64,000 bases of DNA from Tamarix chinensis (lineage: Eukaryota; Streptophyta; Magnoliopsida; Caryophyllales; Tamaricaceae), in contig CM060171.1 in the NCBI GenBank assembly GCA_030549775.1, positions 2,100,001-2,164,000 on the forward strand, read 5' to 3'. The notes beneath the pieces are model-generated. The model did not search any database. It was given only the letters and a program-made list of their open reading frames with translations, and was not told the DNA's origin. The translations under genes and the position numbers were made by a program. Position 1 is the first letter of the stretch. Every line of letters begins with the position of its first letter. Positions 25,303-38,277 of this stretch are shown here, piece by piece.

Positions 25303-27529
25303 CGTCCAATCAAGCGTTTGAGCCCCCAATTGGCGAATGGCTTGAAACGGCAAGTCTGCATGGCAAATTTGACACACTGCTGCATGACTCCCTTTTGCCA
25401 CATTTAGAGCGTTTTCCTGTATTTCTTGCGTCTGATATGGGTCCTACTAAATAATATTTTCTTCCTATATTTCCTCTTTAAATCTTTATCTATTTACTAT
25501 CCTTTGTTTTCTTTATCTCCTCCTTTTTCCTCTTTACTAATTTAGTTGTACGAAGGAGGATCGAGTACTTTTAATGCCAAATATGGTGAGAGAGACCCTT
25601 CGGCGAAAGGCAATTTATTTTTTTGCCTTTTCTACTCTTGCAATTTTTATTTTTATTTTTACTTCTTTAAGCCTGGCTCGCCGTGTGACATGACATCATT
25701 ACGGACATGCGGTGGCAAATATTAGTTCCCCCTTTTTTTGTGTGGGGCGGAGGAAGGGATGGGGGCGTTAGGGTATTTAATTAAAAATCGTCCTCCATCT
25801 AGACTCTACTGGACTTTTATAGTTGGGAAAAATAGTTAGATTAAAATAATTAAAGTGGTATAATTTATTTAATGTTTAGTCTAATTTTTTTGATATTATG
25901 ATATATATATATAAAATATTACCTATATATTTATATATAATTAGGTGTACATATTAATATAATTATATGTACATTATATTTTGTATTTGTAATTAAATAC
26001 TTTTGGACCATTTTAATTTTTAACAAATTAATTTTACCTAAATATACTACAAATAAATTTTCCCTTGGTCAAACTCGTCAATTTTGAGTTTTACTATTTT
26101 AGTAAAAAGTTAAGCAGTTATACTCGGAAAGTGGCCTCTAACATACTTCCTTCCCCTATTCTTGAACGTGGATAATAACTTATAAAATACATCCACAGCA
26201 TTTAAATAATATCATAATTCGATATGCACGTTTCTGTCCTTTTCTTTCACGAGTCTTCTATTTAATTTAAAAGGAGTAGAAGCTGGTGGGGGAAAAAAAA
26301 TAACGACTATTTCTATGCTCACTACAATTCGGATCTTAGCACCGTCGATTTTCTTTGCAAACAATTTACTCTAACAAATGTTAAGGTTGATACATTTAGC
26401 TAATGAGTTAGTTTTAAATCATCGATATAATCCAAATATTAGTCAACGAGTTAGCTATATTTTCCTCATCATTTGACAATCGGTTTTATATCTTTTAACA
26501 AAAAAAAAAACACACACACACACAGAGATTTCGCATTGTAATTTTTAAAAGTTTATACCAAGTGTATTATCTTTATTTTTGGAATAAATTAGATAAAACA
26601 ATCAATTGTAATGAGTAAGTGTATGTTTAGAAGGTCATTTCCCTAAATTTCAGTTATTTGACTATAAAAAAAAAGTTTGATAGATTTTATTCATATTTGA
26701 ATTGCAATTATTTTTTTAAGTTTAAAAACTCTTTTTTAATAAGTTTGTTTAAGTAATTTATAAAATAATTTTTAATTTTTAACTATCTTTTTAGTTAGCC
26801 GTTTCAAACATAAAATAAGAGTCACGGACAACTATGCTGAAATTAAACTAATGAAAAAACCTATCTTTCTTCTAAAATAAATCGTATTATGAAAACAAAA
26901 TATGAAAAAAATTGTATATTGTCTAAAAATATATGTAATATTTATTGTAAGATCATATACCATAATAGCAAAAGAGTTACTATTTACCAATTATTTTGTT
27001 ATTTTTTTCACGATGTAATAACTTATAGTATCTTACTAAACGCATTTTTCTTTCCTTCCTTCTTTCGTAGCTCGTCTTGCCTGCCCGCATTAATGATGCA
27101 CGTTCACCGGTTTGGTTTCGGGAGGAGGGGGTGGCCCGGGGCCGGGGTGGGGATGCATGCACGATAGTATTAGTAGTACATACATTTGTCATTTCCAATT
27201 TTAGACGAGAAAGGTAACAGGGAGTATTCCCCAATTGCATTTATTGAAGGTACCAATAAATTTCCATACAGGCGACACCTATTAATTACTACTTTCTTGA
27301 TATACTACTTGCCAAAATAAGATGAATTCCCTTCCCTTTTATTTTTGTAATTGTAACTTACTACTCTATCGAGAGTGCCTCTCATGTGAAGAGCATGGCG
27401 ATGTATGGTTGATAACATATAAACCCATAGTGATTCTACGAGGGGGGGGGGCTATGAAATTTAAAACATTTTCAAGTTATTACAAAATTTAATATAACAA
27501 TAATAGCAATAAATTAGTATTTAATCTGT
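25303..27529. other. Intergenic region upstream of the MADS-box gene
   Basis: AT-rich, with CA and A runs and a short G/C-rich block near 27110-27160. No gene, RNA or clear transposon end was recognised. Confidence 0.5.
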
Positions 27530-28234
27530 AAATGGATATGGAAGAAGGATAAAAATATCTATCAATTTAAGGTATAGATATGGATAAGGGATAATTAAAT
27601 CTGTATTCACATTCGTATCTGTATCTATACCCATATCCGTTTACCTAAAGATAGTAATCTTTTTCTCAGATTCGGGACCCCTTGGGGGATTACCCATTCG
27701 GGTTCGGGTTTGGAGAGAGAATTCGGGGATCGGGTCCGGGTTCAGGGATTCTTAACGGAGACTTTTTTGGGGACGGGGCACGAACGGGTTCGGGGTCCCC
27801 ATCCCCGAATCCGCCCCAAATAATTATATATATATATAATTTTTTTATAAAATATAAATTAAAAGTATAATATAAAAAGAAGTTTGAGGATCCCATCCCC
27901 GACCCGCTTTGTTGCCATCCCTACATTTATCCGATATAAAATTATATTTTTACCTTCATTTATATAACCTTCAATATATTTTATAAGATTAAAAGTGAAG
28001 ATATAATTAAATTATAACAATCTGAGTATATAAGTCTAATATTGAATTAATTTTATTTTAAGCTTGATTGGTTTTACTCGAAACCCAACTGGTTTTACCT
28101 GATGGATATATAAACGGGTATGGATATAGAAGAGGAAAAAAAATACCTGTTGGATTTGGATACGGATATGGGCATAGGTTTTATTATCAAGCTTGGGTAG
28201 CGAATAGAGGGTACCCGATTCGTTATCATCCCTA
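27530..28234. mobile_element. Degenerate non-autonomous hAT-like sequence
   Basis: The segment contains many GGATATGGATA- and CGGGTTCGGG-type words. It has two internal or terminal signals GTTGCCATCCCTA (27912-27924) and CGTTATCATCCCTA (28221-28234), which read inversely are TAGGGATGGCAAC and TAGGGATGATAACG, the usual ends of plant hAT elements. The left ends were not found. I infer one short element nested in another. Confidence 0.4.
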
Positions 28235-28259
28235 AAGATATGTCTCCTTTCTTACTTAA

Positions 28260-29620
28260 GGTTGCACTTAGATTAATGTTGGGTCAATATGCATTATGTG
28301 TATCCAAAGTACAAGCACAATCGTACGATGGAGTTAGTAATATGCAAGGTTAAAATGAAAATCCTTGTGCATATTATGTTCATTGTGTTTCTCATCAACT
28401 TCAATTAACTCTTATTATTATAGTAAAAAATCATAATGAGGTTGATTGTTCTTAGCCATGTTATACATGTTGTAAATGTTGTTGGATTTACTAATAAGCG
28501 ACACTATTCTCTTCAAGAGAAACAAGCTACTTACATACCAAGTGTATTGGGAAAAGGCTTATTAGAATCGCATCGGGGATTGAATCAAGGATATGCTCTT
28601 GAAATAGGCAGTGATACTAATTGGAGTTCTCATTTAAGAAGGTTTTTTAGTCTCAAAAATCTATTTTATCCTATGCTCAAGGTACTTGAAGGCTTGGAAG
28701 AGGATGGGATAGGTGATAAAAATGGTGATTCTAGATTCTTATTCCATGGATTGTAAAGTTTTATGTTCATTTTCATGTTACAATTGATGATAACATTTAT
28801 GGGATTTATAGGTGACTTATGTCGGACATTGAAAAAAAATGATCACGACATTTTGAATACTTTGGCACTTGTTAAATTTACTAAGGATCGTTTGCAAAAC
28901 ATGAGAGATGATGCTTGGGAAAATATTTTGAAAGAAGTTGCTTTATTATACAATAAGAGGAACCTTTGATGTACCTAACATGGATGAGCAATGTAATAAG
29001 AGGAAGATATCAACATGTCAACCTTTAATAATTAGGAATCTATATCATCATAAATATGATTGTCTTTATAGTGTTAAAACTCAAATATAAAGGAAGTTAA
29101 TTATAAGTTTGACGTGAAAGCATTGAATTGTTGAGTTGTGTTGCATGTATTTCATTTTTCATTATTGTTTGAAGCTTACAATAATAAATATTTGATTCGA
29201 TTGAGTACCTTTTATCCTAATAACATCTCTGATATTTATTTTGTAGTGTTAGACAATCAACATGAAAATTATGTTAAGGCAGTTAAGTTAGACAACACAT
29301 TTCTTGGCTTGAAATGACTTGTTGATCTTAATATTAGAGTAGATCGAGAAATATGAGACACATTTTATTTTTATTTTTTATGTACAGATGTGTGAATTTT
29401 GCTTTGATTTTGCTGATGGCAACTTCACATGCTGAACGAGTATTTTCTGCACTAAATATTGATCAAGATACTATATCACAAAAAAAGATGTGTAATAAAT
29501 GGCTTCAAGACTAATTAATTCACTTATGTAGAGAGATTTATTTAATTTTATCAGTAATGACTTTAGTGTAGACCATTTTCAAAGTAAGAAAACTTGATTG
29601 GTAGTGTCATAAATCTATGT
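28260..29620 (+). pseudogene. hAT transposase remnant (DUF4371 and C-terminal dimerisation region)
   Basis: Broken frames still spell QSYDGVSNMQG near 28325, then NPCAYYVHC near 28365, and VNVVGFTNKRHYSLQEKQAT and RGLNQGYALEIGSDTNWSSH at 28436-28756. A second frame at 28763-28969 has LVKFTKDRLQNMRDDAWENI. The end (29405-29500) resembles the ATS..ERVFSALNI..T start of the hAT dimerisation region. These follow the order of plant zinc-finger MYM-type/hAT (DUF4371) proteins. Several stops and frameshifts and the missing N-terminus show it is dead. The borders are approximate. Confidence 0.75.
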
Positions 29621-32600
29621 AGAGCTATATTTTTGAGTGCACTACATTGTTACCATTGATATTGCTTAATCATACTATTTTATTCGGGAACACCATAGAA
29701 TTATAATTCTAACTCTATTATTGTTTTTAATAATAAATGGATCTAACACTATGTTGACATAAGGATAACTTCCAATAAAGCATATCCAATCAAATGAATG
29801 AGAGACATCTACATAACATCCCCCAAACTACCATCTATGACCATCCATCAATTAAAATAACTAAAAAAAGGCACAAAATTGATCAAATTTTATTATACTA
29901 GAAACATTAGCTTGTATTTTCATATCGCTGTGCCTGTGTTAAGGAATCAAGGTATTTTTTAAAAAAAAAATTATTCATTAGTGCTTCATTTAAATTGATC
30001 CAATTCTACTTTTATATTTTTTCTCTTCATAAAAGTTTCAAAATTTTAAAGGTTTATCATGTTTTTCTATTAAAAGAATCCAAACAAAAAAAAAAATATA
30101 CTAAGTAGATATTTAAAAATATCTAAATGAGTCCAAAACGCATTCTAAATGGGTCTGACAATTTAAAAAAGTTAAGTAAATATAAATATATTTATATTAT
30201 ATATAACTTAATATATATTTTTTGTTAAAAAATTATTTGAGTGAAAAGATAAACATTTCAACAGCTAATTTTAACTATTCAAATGGTGTTTTAATAATTT
30301 TGAAATAAAATATTATAAATATTACTTATAAAATAAATATACAAAAATAAATTTTTAAAAATAAATAAAAAACTCAAATAATATCATGATAAGGATGGCA
30401 AGCATAAAATTAATATGCACATATATAAATTCAGACTTGGTGTGTCTAAAATTTATAGACCCACACACACTATAAAATGAGGCGAATATAGGTCAGGGCG
30501 AGGATGTGGTGGCATCCTTACATCGATCCCACAAATTTTGGCCCATTTTGATTATGCACGCATTAATAAATTATAATTAATAGCATGTATAACACGTATT
30601 TTCTTATATATATATCATTATAATAAAAATTGTTAAAATTAATTTAGTTATAAAATTTATGTTTTGTACCATGCGTTGTTAATTGATCATCAACGGCGAC
30701 AATATAGGAAGATTAGTAATTATATTCTATTATGATTCAGTATATAATATATGGTGTATTTGGAGCGTAAATTAATAATGTTTAAGTGAAAAAATTATTT
30801 TCAACACAATGTTCACACATGTCTCATATGATGCTTTTTTTTCTTTAGGTTGGTATTTATTTAAGCTTTATTTAATTTGTTTTAGTAGGTTTTAATTTTA
30901 GTTTATGTTAATACTTTATTAATTCACTTATTATAATCATAATATTTATAATAATACAAATAATTATAATAATTTCTGAAATTAAAATTAAAATTATTAT
31001 AATCAAATGATATAGTTATATTTATAAGTAGTACTATAATTTAAAAATAAAAGAATTATAATATTATTATATTTATTATATATTTATATTTATTTTGCAC
31101 GCTGGAAATATTTTGTAAACTGTACCCTCGTACATAATATCTATATTAACGTTAAGATGTTTCTTCTTTTGTATTTATTGATGCGTTCGATGTATCCTGA
31201 CACTTTTTGTTGCTAGTAAATTGTGATGTAGTTACTACCAATTGAACACTTACTTTGGCGCGATTCGTAATTTTTTTTTTAAAAAAAAAAAAAAAAAATC
31301 TCCCCACAACCTTTTTCCATCTCTCTGAGAAAAAGAAAAAGGGCGTTTCTCTTTGGGGATTTTCATCGCGTCGTTTTTGGAAAACAACCCCTTACCTAAT
31401 AAGAGGCATTTAGAGGTGAGGTGGCGACGCCAGACTGCCACTTTTGGGTTGAATTGGTGTCGCACTCGTAAAATGTTGGAAATAAAAAGAAAGAAGACAG
31501 TAAATCCGTATTATAGAACAAGTAAAAATGAGCATCGAACCTATTATGACAGGACGAAAATAGAAATTACTTACGCGGGCCTAATTTACCGTCCGAGTTT
31601 GAGAAACCTCTGAAGTCCGAGTTCCTTTCTCCTTTGGGGTAGAGTGGTGTTTATAATTCGGTAAAATTTTCGTATGGACGGGGTAGTAGTGTGGTCCAGT
31701 CCTCTCTCACCTCGTTCCCATCCCTGTGATTTGAAATTCAAGTAGCTAGATATCTGCTCTGAACCATATTTTTCCGAGTAGGGAAATGTTATATTACAAA
31801 CGCAGTGGTAACAGGTAACATCAGGTTGAAGATATGTTTGTTCTTTCGTCGGCTTCTGGTATCATTTTCCCCTTAAGTTTTCTTATGAGTTTTTTCTTGT
31901 ATCAATCCACATCTTTATCTATTTATGGAAAAGATAAATGCTAGTTTTCCTATACAATTTTTGTGATCTATTAAATTATACTATTTATACTATACTAGAT
32001 GGAAAATTTATTTTCTATAACTAGATATAAGTTATTGTCAAAATGACATTTTAGATCCGAGACCTCAGAGAGAACAATTTATAAAAATACTATATATTTT
32101 TCATTTCATTACTCTTTTAGATGGGCTAACTCACCAATTTTAGAATCATTAATTATTATCATTGATAACTTTATTTGGCTCCAAGTTTTCGTATTCGTTA
32201 GCGTTCTAAAAGTTTATTTTTATATTTCTGTCTCTTCAATTATTTTTATAAAAATATCCATAATTATATTTCATAATTTAAAAAAATAATATTTTTGTTC
32301 TTTCCATATTTATCATCATTCTGACAATATTTTACTGATCTTATTTTCTATATCTTCGTCTCTTCAACTATTTCTTTAAAATATACATAATTATAATTCA
32401 TAACTTTAAAAAGTTATCGTTTTTTCCCCCTTTTCTTTCGGGGTACGAAAATCTTGTCATATTCAACCTAATAAGGTGAGGTGATGTGTTTTAATGTATT
32501 TTTTTAAAATCTTGTCATAAGCCTAGCGGAGCTAAGTTTTCTTCCCTTTTTTTTTTCCTCCTTTCCTAAGGCTATATCTATATGCTGAGATAAAAACAAA

Positions 32601-33480
32601 AATGTGGCCATTGACGCCATGATGTCTCTCAACCAAAGTAGAAATATTGTTACTATAATTACCGTATGGGACGGACATCACAATTATAATATATATATAT
32701 TAGTGGGAAAAGAGCAGCAGAGCTTTTTGCAATTGTTCGACCCATTTTCCAATTGAAGTAAGGTTTCCACATATGATAAAAAGAGAGATGGGAAGACAGG
32801 CAGTGCCAGATTTAGCAATCAATTATAGCACCCCTCTACTACTTTTGGAAAAAACGTAAATGCCCTTGCAGCCCCCCCCCCCCACATCAGAGAATCGGTT
32901 GATTAGCTTCTTTGAAAGATAAAGCTTGTACTGCGGTTCGCCTTCATTTTCCGATTCGTATACCTTTGCCTTCTTCCCTGTTTTCCTATCATTTTCTGCA
33001 ACTTGCGCATCATTTTAACTCATTTCATAAAGCCAATAAATAAATAAATTATAATATTGTTCCTATGATAATCGGCTTTGCTGTTATATGAAGCGTGAGA
33101 GCTTTTCACACGCGATACATGGAGATGGCCCTTTAAAAGTAAAACAAGGTCGATGAGTTTACTTTTAGCTTAACAGATGAGGTTGGTTCAATACATGGAG
33201 ATGGCACTGCTTCCCCCCCCCCCCCACCTTTTTACTGATTGTCTGCTTCTACCTTTTTATTTACATAATAATATTTGTAATTAAAATGTTGGTTTTGTTG
33301 TTGACTTGTTGTCGTTATTATTGCTATTGTAATATAATATCTTACTTTAATTCTCATCAGATCGGATTAGATATATCATATTAGCACTAATGAGATCAAA
33401 TTATATATACGTAAGGCATGAGTCATCACTCATCAAGCATAACGATTCTTAAATAATATTTTCATAAAATTGTATTGACA
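29621..33480. other. Intergenic region, very AT-rich
   Basis: There is no supported gene. It contains one probable MITE (30390-30520), a poly(A) tract (31282-31299), a G/C-balanced block at 31310-31730 with no domain, and two long C runs (about 32874-32884 and 33208-33222). The block near 31700-31730 ends in CCCATCCCTG, which resembles a hAT terminus. Confidence 0.5.
30390..30520. mobile_element. Small hAT-like MITE
   Basis: TAAGGATGGCA at the left and TGGCATCCTTA at the right form an 11-bp terminal inverted repeat (10 of 11 match) around 131 bp without coding capacity. The termini resemble plant hAT ends. No clear 8-bp target duplication is visible, which lowers confidence. Confidence 0.45.
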
Positions 33481-34204
33481 AAAATCTAGCTCTGCTGCCC
33501 AAACTGATCAGGGAAGGCCCAAGTGTGCCCGACCGATCAGAGGGCCCAAAATTTTTGCAAGAATAGTCCATGAGTCCTAATCGTTCAGGCCCTTGGAAGG
33601 ACCTATCAACGAGAGGGCCTCCCAACGAGCTCTGGGACCGCGACGACCTGCGTGACGGACTGACGCAAAAAATTTAGTCTGCCGACGCCTCATTTTAGGG
33701 GAGCTCTAGTCCCTACATAGTACAGATGCTCACACAACCCCATTTCGGCGGTCTATGTGAATTGGGCCATGGTGATGTAATGGACTGGAATCGATGGGCC
33801 TGTGTTGTTTCTCGATCGGTCTGCACAAATTTAACCGAAAACCTCCTCTCATTCCTGACCGAGTGCCACATTCAGAGCGTAAGGGGCTCAGACCCTTACG
33901 CTCTGAATGGATTTACCTTCAATACCACAGTATACAATTATATATACAGGGAACACATAATCTCGTCTTGTAAATAAGATGCTTGCGCGATGACTCGCAT
34001 TGCTAAATGGTACAAGCAATCTCATTTTCACCGCTTCCGACTGATCTCCGCAGTCGGCTGTCCACAGTACACACACGTGCCGGCGGCCCACTCCACAACC
34101 CCTTATGTGGCCATGTGTCACCACTTTGCAAGGCACGCCGAGCCCTCACCATCTGCCACCCACCCACACGCACAGAGACAATGTCGCCAAATACTAACAC
34201 TATA
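33481..34204. other. GC-balanced region upstream of the glyoxalase-fold gene
   Basis: Unlike its surroundings this stretch is not AT-rich. It holds words such as GGGCCC, AACGAGCTCTGGGACC and a perfect palindrome at 33869-33909. It may be an old LTR fragment or the promoter-proximal region of the gene at 34335. Short open frames on both strands show no domain. Confidence 0.4.
33869..33909. repeat. Perfect 17-bp inverted repeat with 7-nt loop
   Basis: CATTCAGAGCGTAAGGG is followed by GCTCAGA and then its exact reverse complement. It lies about 300 bp upstream of the presumed TATA box of the glyoxalase-fold gene. Its role is unknown. Confidence 0.9.
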
Positions 34205-34212
34205 CTATATAG
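34205..34212 (+). promoter_or_regulatory. Candidate TATA box of the glyoxalase-fold gene
   Basis: CTATATAG lies about 125 nt upstream of the ATG at 34335 and about 225 nt upstream of the alternative ATG at 34437. Motif and spacing are the only support. Confidence 0.45.
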
Positions 34213-34334
34213 TTTATCCACGACAGCTAGCTAGAGCTAGCTACCTCTAATTCAAATCTTCCTCCGTTCGGTACAAACTAACTAACCAGGCAAAACCCAA
34301 CCGATCGACCGGGCGAAATTTGCAGAATAATTAG

Positions 34335-34975
34335 ATGCAGCAGCGACAACAGGAAAAGGATCACACGAGTGGAGTTGAAAAGGATCGAAACGCAGGAATC
34401 GAAGGGCGCGAAAGCCGACCGCAGCCTCCTCCTCTGATGGCGTTGAACCACGTGTCCAGGCTGTGCAAATCCGTGAAGGATTCGGTAGATTTTTACGTCC
34501 GGGTGTTAAGATTCGTGTTAATAGACAACAGGCCGCGAGCTTTCGATTTTGACGGAGCGTGGCTGTTTAATTACGGGATTGGGGTCCACTTAGTACAGGC
34601 TAAACGTGAAGATGAGTTGCCCGGCGACGGCGAGGCCGAGAATTTGGATCCTATGGATAATCATATTTCTTTTGAGGTACGTACGTTGACGGGCACAAAA
34701 CTACTTGTTAATTGAGATATGTCATGTTATATTTTAATATTCTTCTTTGAAAAATATGGAGGAAAGCGTGTGCCATCTAATCGCTTAGGGTTTACATTAA
34801 TAAATAAATAGTTTATTAATTAATTTGATACATATTATAAAATGGTATGTTACTATCACCCGACGACGACGAGCGTCTCAGTCTAATTGTTGATACTAGC
34901 TAAAATCTGACATACCTAGCTTCAATTCTCTTTTCCCTCTCTCATAATGTTATGATTTTGACCGCCTATATAATG

Positions 34976-35026
<51 letters not shown>

Positions 35027-36063
35027 TAAACTTACAGGCTCTTTATGATTTTTTTTTATAAAAAAAAGTAATGGATTATGATCTACTCCTGTCAAATAGT
35101 TAGACCTAATTTTTATTTTTATCTTGATATTACTTTCTTTTTTACTATTGATTATTCCATCATTTTTTTCAATGAAAGAGGTAAATGGAATGCTGAGATA
35201 GTTTTATTAACTCCAACGCTTTGTTTGGATGAGATGTTTCTTATCAAAGTGGAATTCCTTCCAAAACTATTCCATCCGAACCAAGCGTTAGCAAAGTACA
35301 TGAATTACTAACGGATTTTCTATTTCGAATATGGAAGCAATAATATATTATTATATTAATAATATATTACAAGTTAGTAGCATATAGATAGTATTAGATA
35401 CTGTATCATTCCAACGGCGTAATCTCATCATCTTCTTTCTGCGTGCGCGTTTCGTATAGGTGTGATACGAGTTGAAAATTTTACGTGTATGTGTGTATAA
35501 GATCCCCAATTGATCAGTCATACATCGATAGCTCATTCCTCCTACCTGCTAAAAAATTACCCTAAAATCCATTATACTTTCAGGAAGTGACTCGACTAGG
35601 GTGAAACGTTTCAGCTCGGCAATCGCCGTCTTCAAAGTTCAACCTATACTTTTTGAGAAGTTATTACTTATTATTTTAATAAATTACATTTTTTTTAAAA
35701 TTTACAATGGCGCGGCTTCCTCTATTCCTAATTTTGGCAAGTAAATAACTTGTTAATTTTAATTGCTAGCCACGTATATTTCCTCTAACACATCATGACG
35801 TGTTGGACATGCAGTGCGAGGACATAAAAGCGATGGAGCAAAGATTAAAAGACCACGACACGAAGTACATGAAAAGAACGGTGGACGACGGGGAGCACGG
35901 TACGTCAGTCGATCAGCTCTTCTTCAAGGATCCGGACGGACATATGATCGAAATATGCAACTGTGAGAATCTAAAGCTTGTTCCTGCCGGCTCAATCGCT
36001 CAGCTTAAACTCCCAACCGATCGCCATATTCCTCCTGTTGAGCTAGGGAAGAAGTACGATTGA
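34335..36063 (+). CDS. Glyoxalase I-fold (VOC superfamily) protein, 2 exons, 196 aa
   Basis: Related to plant glyoxalase I-like proteins of the At1g80160/At1g15380 type. Whether it acts on the methylglyoxal-glutathione adduct is not known from sequence. Exons 34335-34676 and 35815-36063 join in frame (GAG/GTACGT..GCAG/TGCGAG), giving 196 aa. Conserved blocks: ALNHVSRLCKSVKDSVDFYV, FDFDGAWLFNYGIGVHLVQA, DPMDNHISFE, VDQLFFKDPDGHMIEICNCE. Likely metal ligands are His39 (NHVS), His110 (NHIS) and Glu160 (IEICN), in the usual VOC positions. The first ATG gives a hydrophilic 34-residue extension (Gln/Lys/Arg/Glu-rich). ATG 34437 (Met35, MALNHVS) gives a protein nearer the family's usual start. The intron is 1138 nt and holds an ATT microsatellite. 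The gene appears intact. Confidence 0.92.
34979..35026. repeat. ATT microsatellite inside the glyoxalase-fold gene intron
   Basis: About 16 perfect TTA/ATT units lie between TAATG and TAAACTTACAGG. Confidence 0.95.
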
Positions 36064-36271
36064 TCTATCAAATCAGTCACTGCCTCCCAGGTAGAGACGG
36101 TAGTGATGACGACGACGACAACATGCTCAGGAAGTAGTGTGGTTAGTTGTTGTTTTAGCTATGGAGTTTTCGTCCCTGTCTTCTTTTATGCCGGTTTCCA
36201 AAGTTGTCGTGGAAGTAACTCGGCTATGGTTTACTAGTGCGTAGAGTTCGGCTATACGTTTGGAACAGGAG

Positions 36272-36277
36272 AATAAA
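36272..36277 (+). terminator. Poly(A) signal of the glyoxalase-fold gene
   Basis: AATAAA lies about 210 nt past the stop codon at 36061-36063, in an AT-rich context. Confidence 0.55.
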
Positions 36278-36599
36278 ATATGTATAAAATTATTTTATGA
36301 AAGTTTTTTTTAATGAATATATATAATAAAAACTAATTTTATTTGTAATTAGATATTTTAACAATCTTGAATCACTTTCTTCTTTCTCGGCGGTTCATTC
36401 ATCAAATTATCATGATACAAGTCAATTAAATAATGTATGTATCAGACCTAAATCTCTATAAAACCTAAAGGTCCTAAACAGAGTGTATCCAAAATTTCAC
36501 GCAATCAATAAACACGTCATTTGATTTTGATCGCCCTCTTCTAAATTGATGCTCGTTGTAAAGTGATTCTCAAGTTTTTTCACTGTACTCTACTCGCAC

Positions 36600-37690
36600 T
36601 ACAATAGGAGGATTTAAATCAAAAGTAAAAGCCCATTGCTCTGAGAACGTATCCCACACGCAGTATGCCTCATCCCCGGTCTGTATATCATCTCAACCCC
36701 CTTTTCTCTCACTATGTGAAGCATATTCCCAAGAACCCAACCCACCCTCTCAGGCCGGTTCCAACCACAAAAAACTCAAGAGATTAATGGAGGATTCTCC
36801 TATTGCCTCGCCGATAACGGTAGGATTGAAGATATGGAAAAGGACGATTGTCAGGATGACCCAGTAATCCAGGACGCCCAATGGCCCTAGGTTCATCTGG
36901 CGGCAGTCGAGAAGAGGGCTCTACGCCGACCTTGGCGACGTTGTTTGATCCTTAAACTCCTTGGGAGATCAATTAGCTATGAAATTCTTTGGCAAAAGGT
37001 GTGAGATATGTGGCCCTTGGAGGGCACTCATGAGTTGATTGATTTAGGTCTTGGCTTCTTCGTGATCAAGTTGCAAAAAAAAAAGATGATTATGAATACA
37101 TCCTTAGTGGTGCTCCGTAGATGATAAGAGGAAAATACCTTATTGTTTGATGATAGACGCCTGGCTTCCGGATCTCTACTACCTCCATCTCATTCACTTT
37201 AGCATATATGGATTCATATCCTAGAAATCCCCACCGAATACTACGGTAACGTTGATAAACTCTCCGTCGTTGGGTAGTGCATGGGTAAGTCTTTAAAGTT
37301 GGATAATATGACTGCCAAATTGTCGAGGGGCGCGTTCATTTGAATGCCATAGAGGTTGATTTGAGTAAATCATTACTGCTAAGAATCTATCTTGGGACCT
37401 CCCTTTAAGGATCACGTATGATTTGCTACCACTGCGATAAGGTTGGGCATGTTCAGGAAGCATGTTTGGAGGTAATCTCCATAGCACAACCCTATGAAAA
37501 TGGCCTTCTTCATAATAATGGAGTAGGAGCCGAGATGGTGACTCGTACTGCCCAAATGCTAACAGAGGAAGAGAATCCATATGGTCCATGGATGATGCTG
37601 ACCGGACGAGGGAAGAAATAAGGTCAACCCAAACACCAACAAAGAACTCCCATCGTTCGGGTCCGACAAAATCCAGATCTGACCCACACC
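36600..37690 (+). pseudogene. L1-type LINE ORF1 remnant
   Basis: Broken frames starting at about 36787 (MEDSPIASPITVGLKIWKR) carry the order seen in plant L1 ORF1 (DUF4283 then zinc knuckle). EIPTEYYGNVDKL lies near 37230, then LKLDNMTAKLSRGAF near 37296-37340. An intact CCHC knuckle CYHCDKVGHVQEAC follows near 37424-37465 and PYGPWMMLTGRGKK at 37577-37618. Stops interrupt the frame repeatedly before the knuckle. No endonuclease or reverse transcriptase follows, so this is a 3'-truncated or decayed copy. The 5' border is approximate. Confidence 0.75.
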
Positions 37691-38072
37691 GATGAGCTCC
37701 TATTTTGATATATTTTATACCTTCTTAATATTAATTTTTTGGTCTTTTATTTGAGTAATATATAAGAATAATTATAATTTCATACTTATGTGATAATAAT
37801 CTTATAAATTTTATTATTTGAGCTAAAATGATATAAATTAAATAAATTTAAAGTATGAGTTTATTTATTAATTTTTTTTAATTTTATTTTATAGGTAAAG
37901 TAAAAAAAAATGGCTTTGGGTCCTTTGGACCAAAGGCCCAAAAAAGAAAAAAATAAACAAAAGAACCACTGGAAAAAGAAAGAGGGCTACAAAAAATTAT
38001 AAAAAGAGCAAAGAGATTGAGGTCTGAAGGCTACGAAAAAGAGAAGAGAATGGAGGCAGCAGCAGTGATGCA
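37691..38072. other. Spacer between LINE remnant and hAT element
   Basis: AT-rich, followed by A/G-rich sequence. It ends with GTGATGCA (38065-38072), the possible half of an 8-bp hAT target duplication. Nothing else was recognised. Confidence 0.4.
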
Positions 38073-38277
38073 CAGGGACGGGGACGGGGACGGGGAAACG
38101 GGGACGGGACGAAACGGGGAAATGCCATGATTCAAAAAATTAGAAAACGGGGACGGGAGGAAATGTTAATATATATAAATATTAAAATAAAAATATATAT
38201 TAAATTAAAAGTTTACACAACTAAAATTTAATTCTCAAACTCATACTAAATTACTTAAAATCATACATTCAACACTA

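Noticed and set aside
33726..34250. Short frames on both strands upstream of the glyoxalase-fold gene
   Set aside because: Overlapping in several frames, no domains; the region looks like promoter or old repeat.
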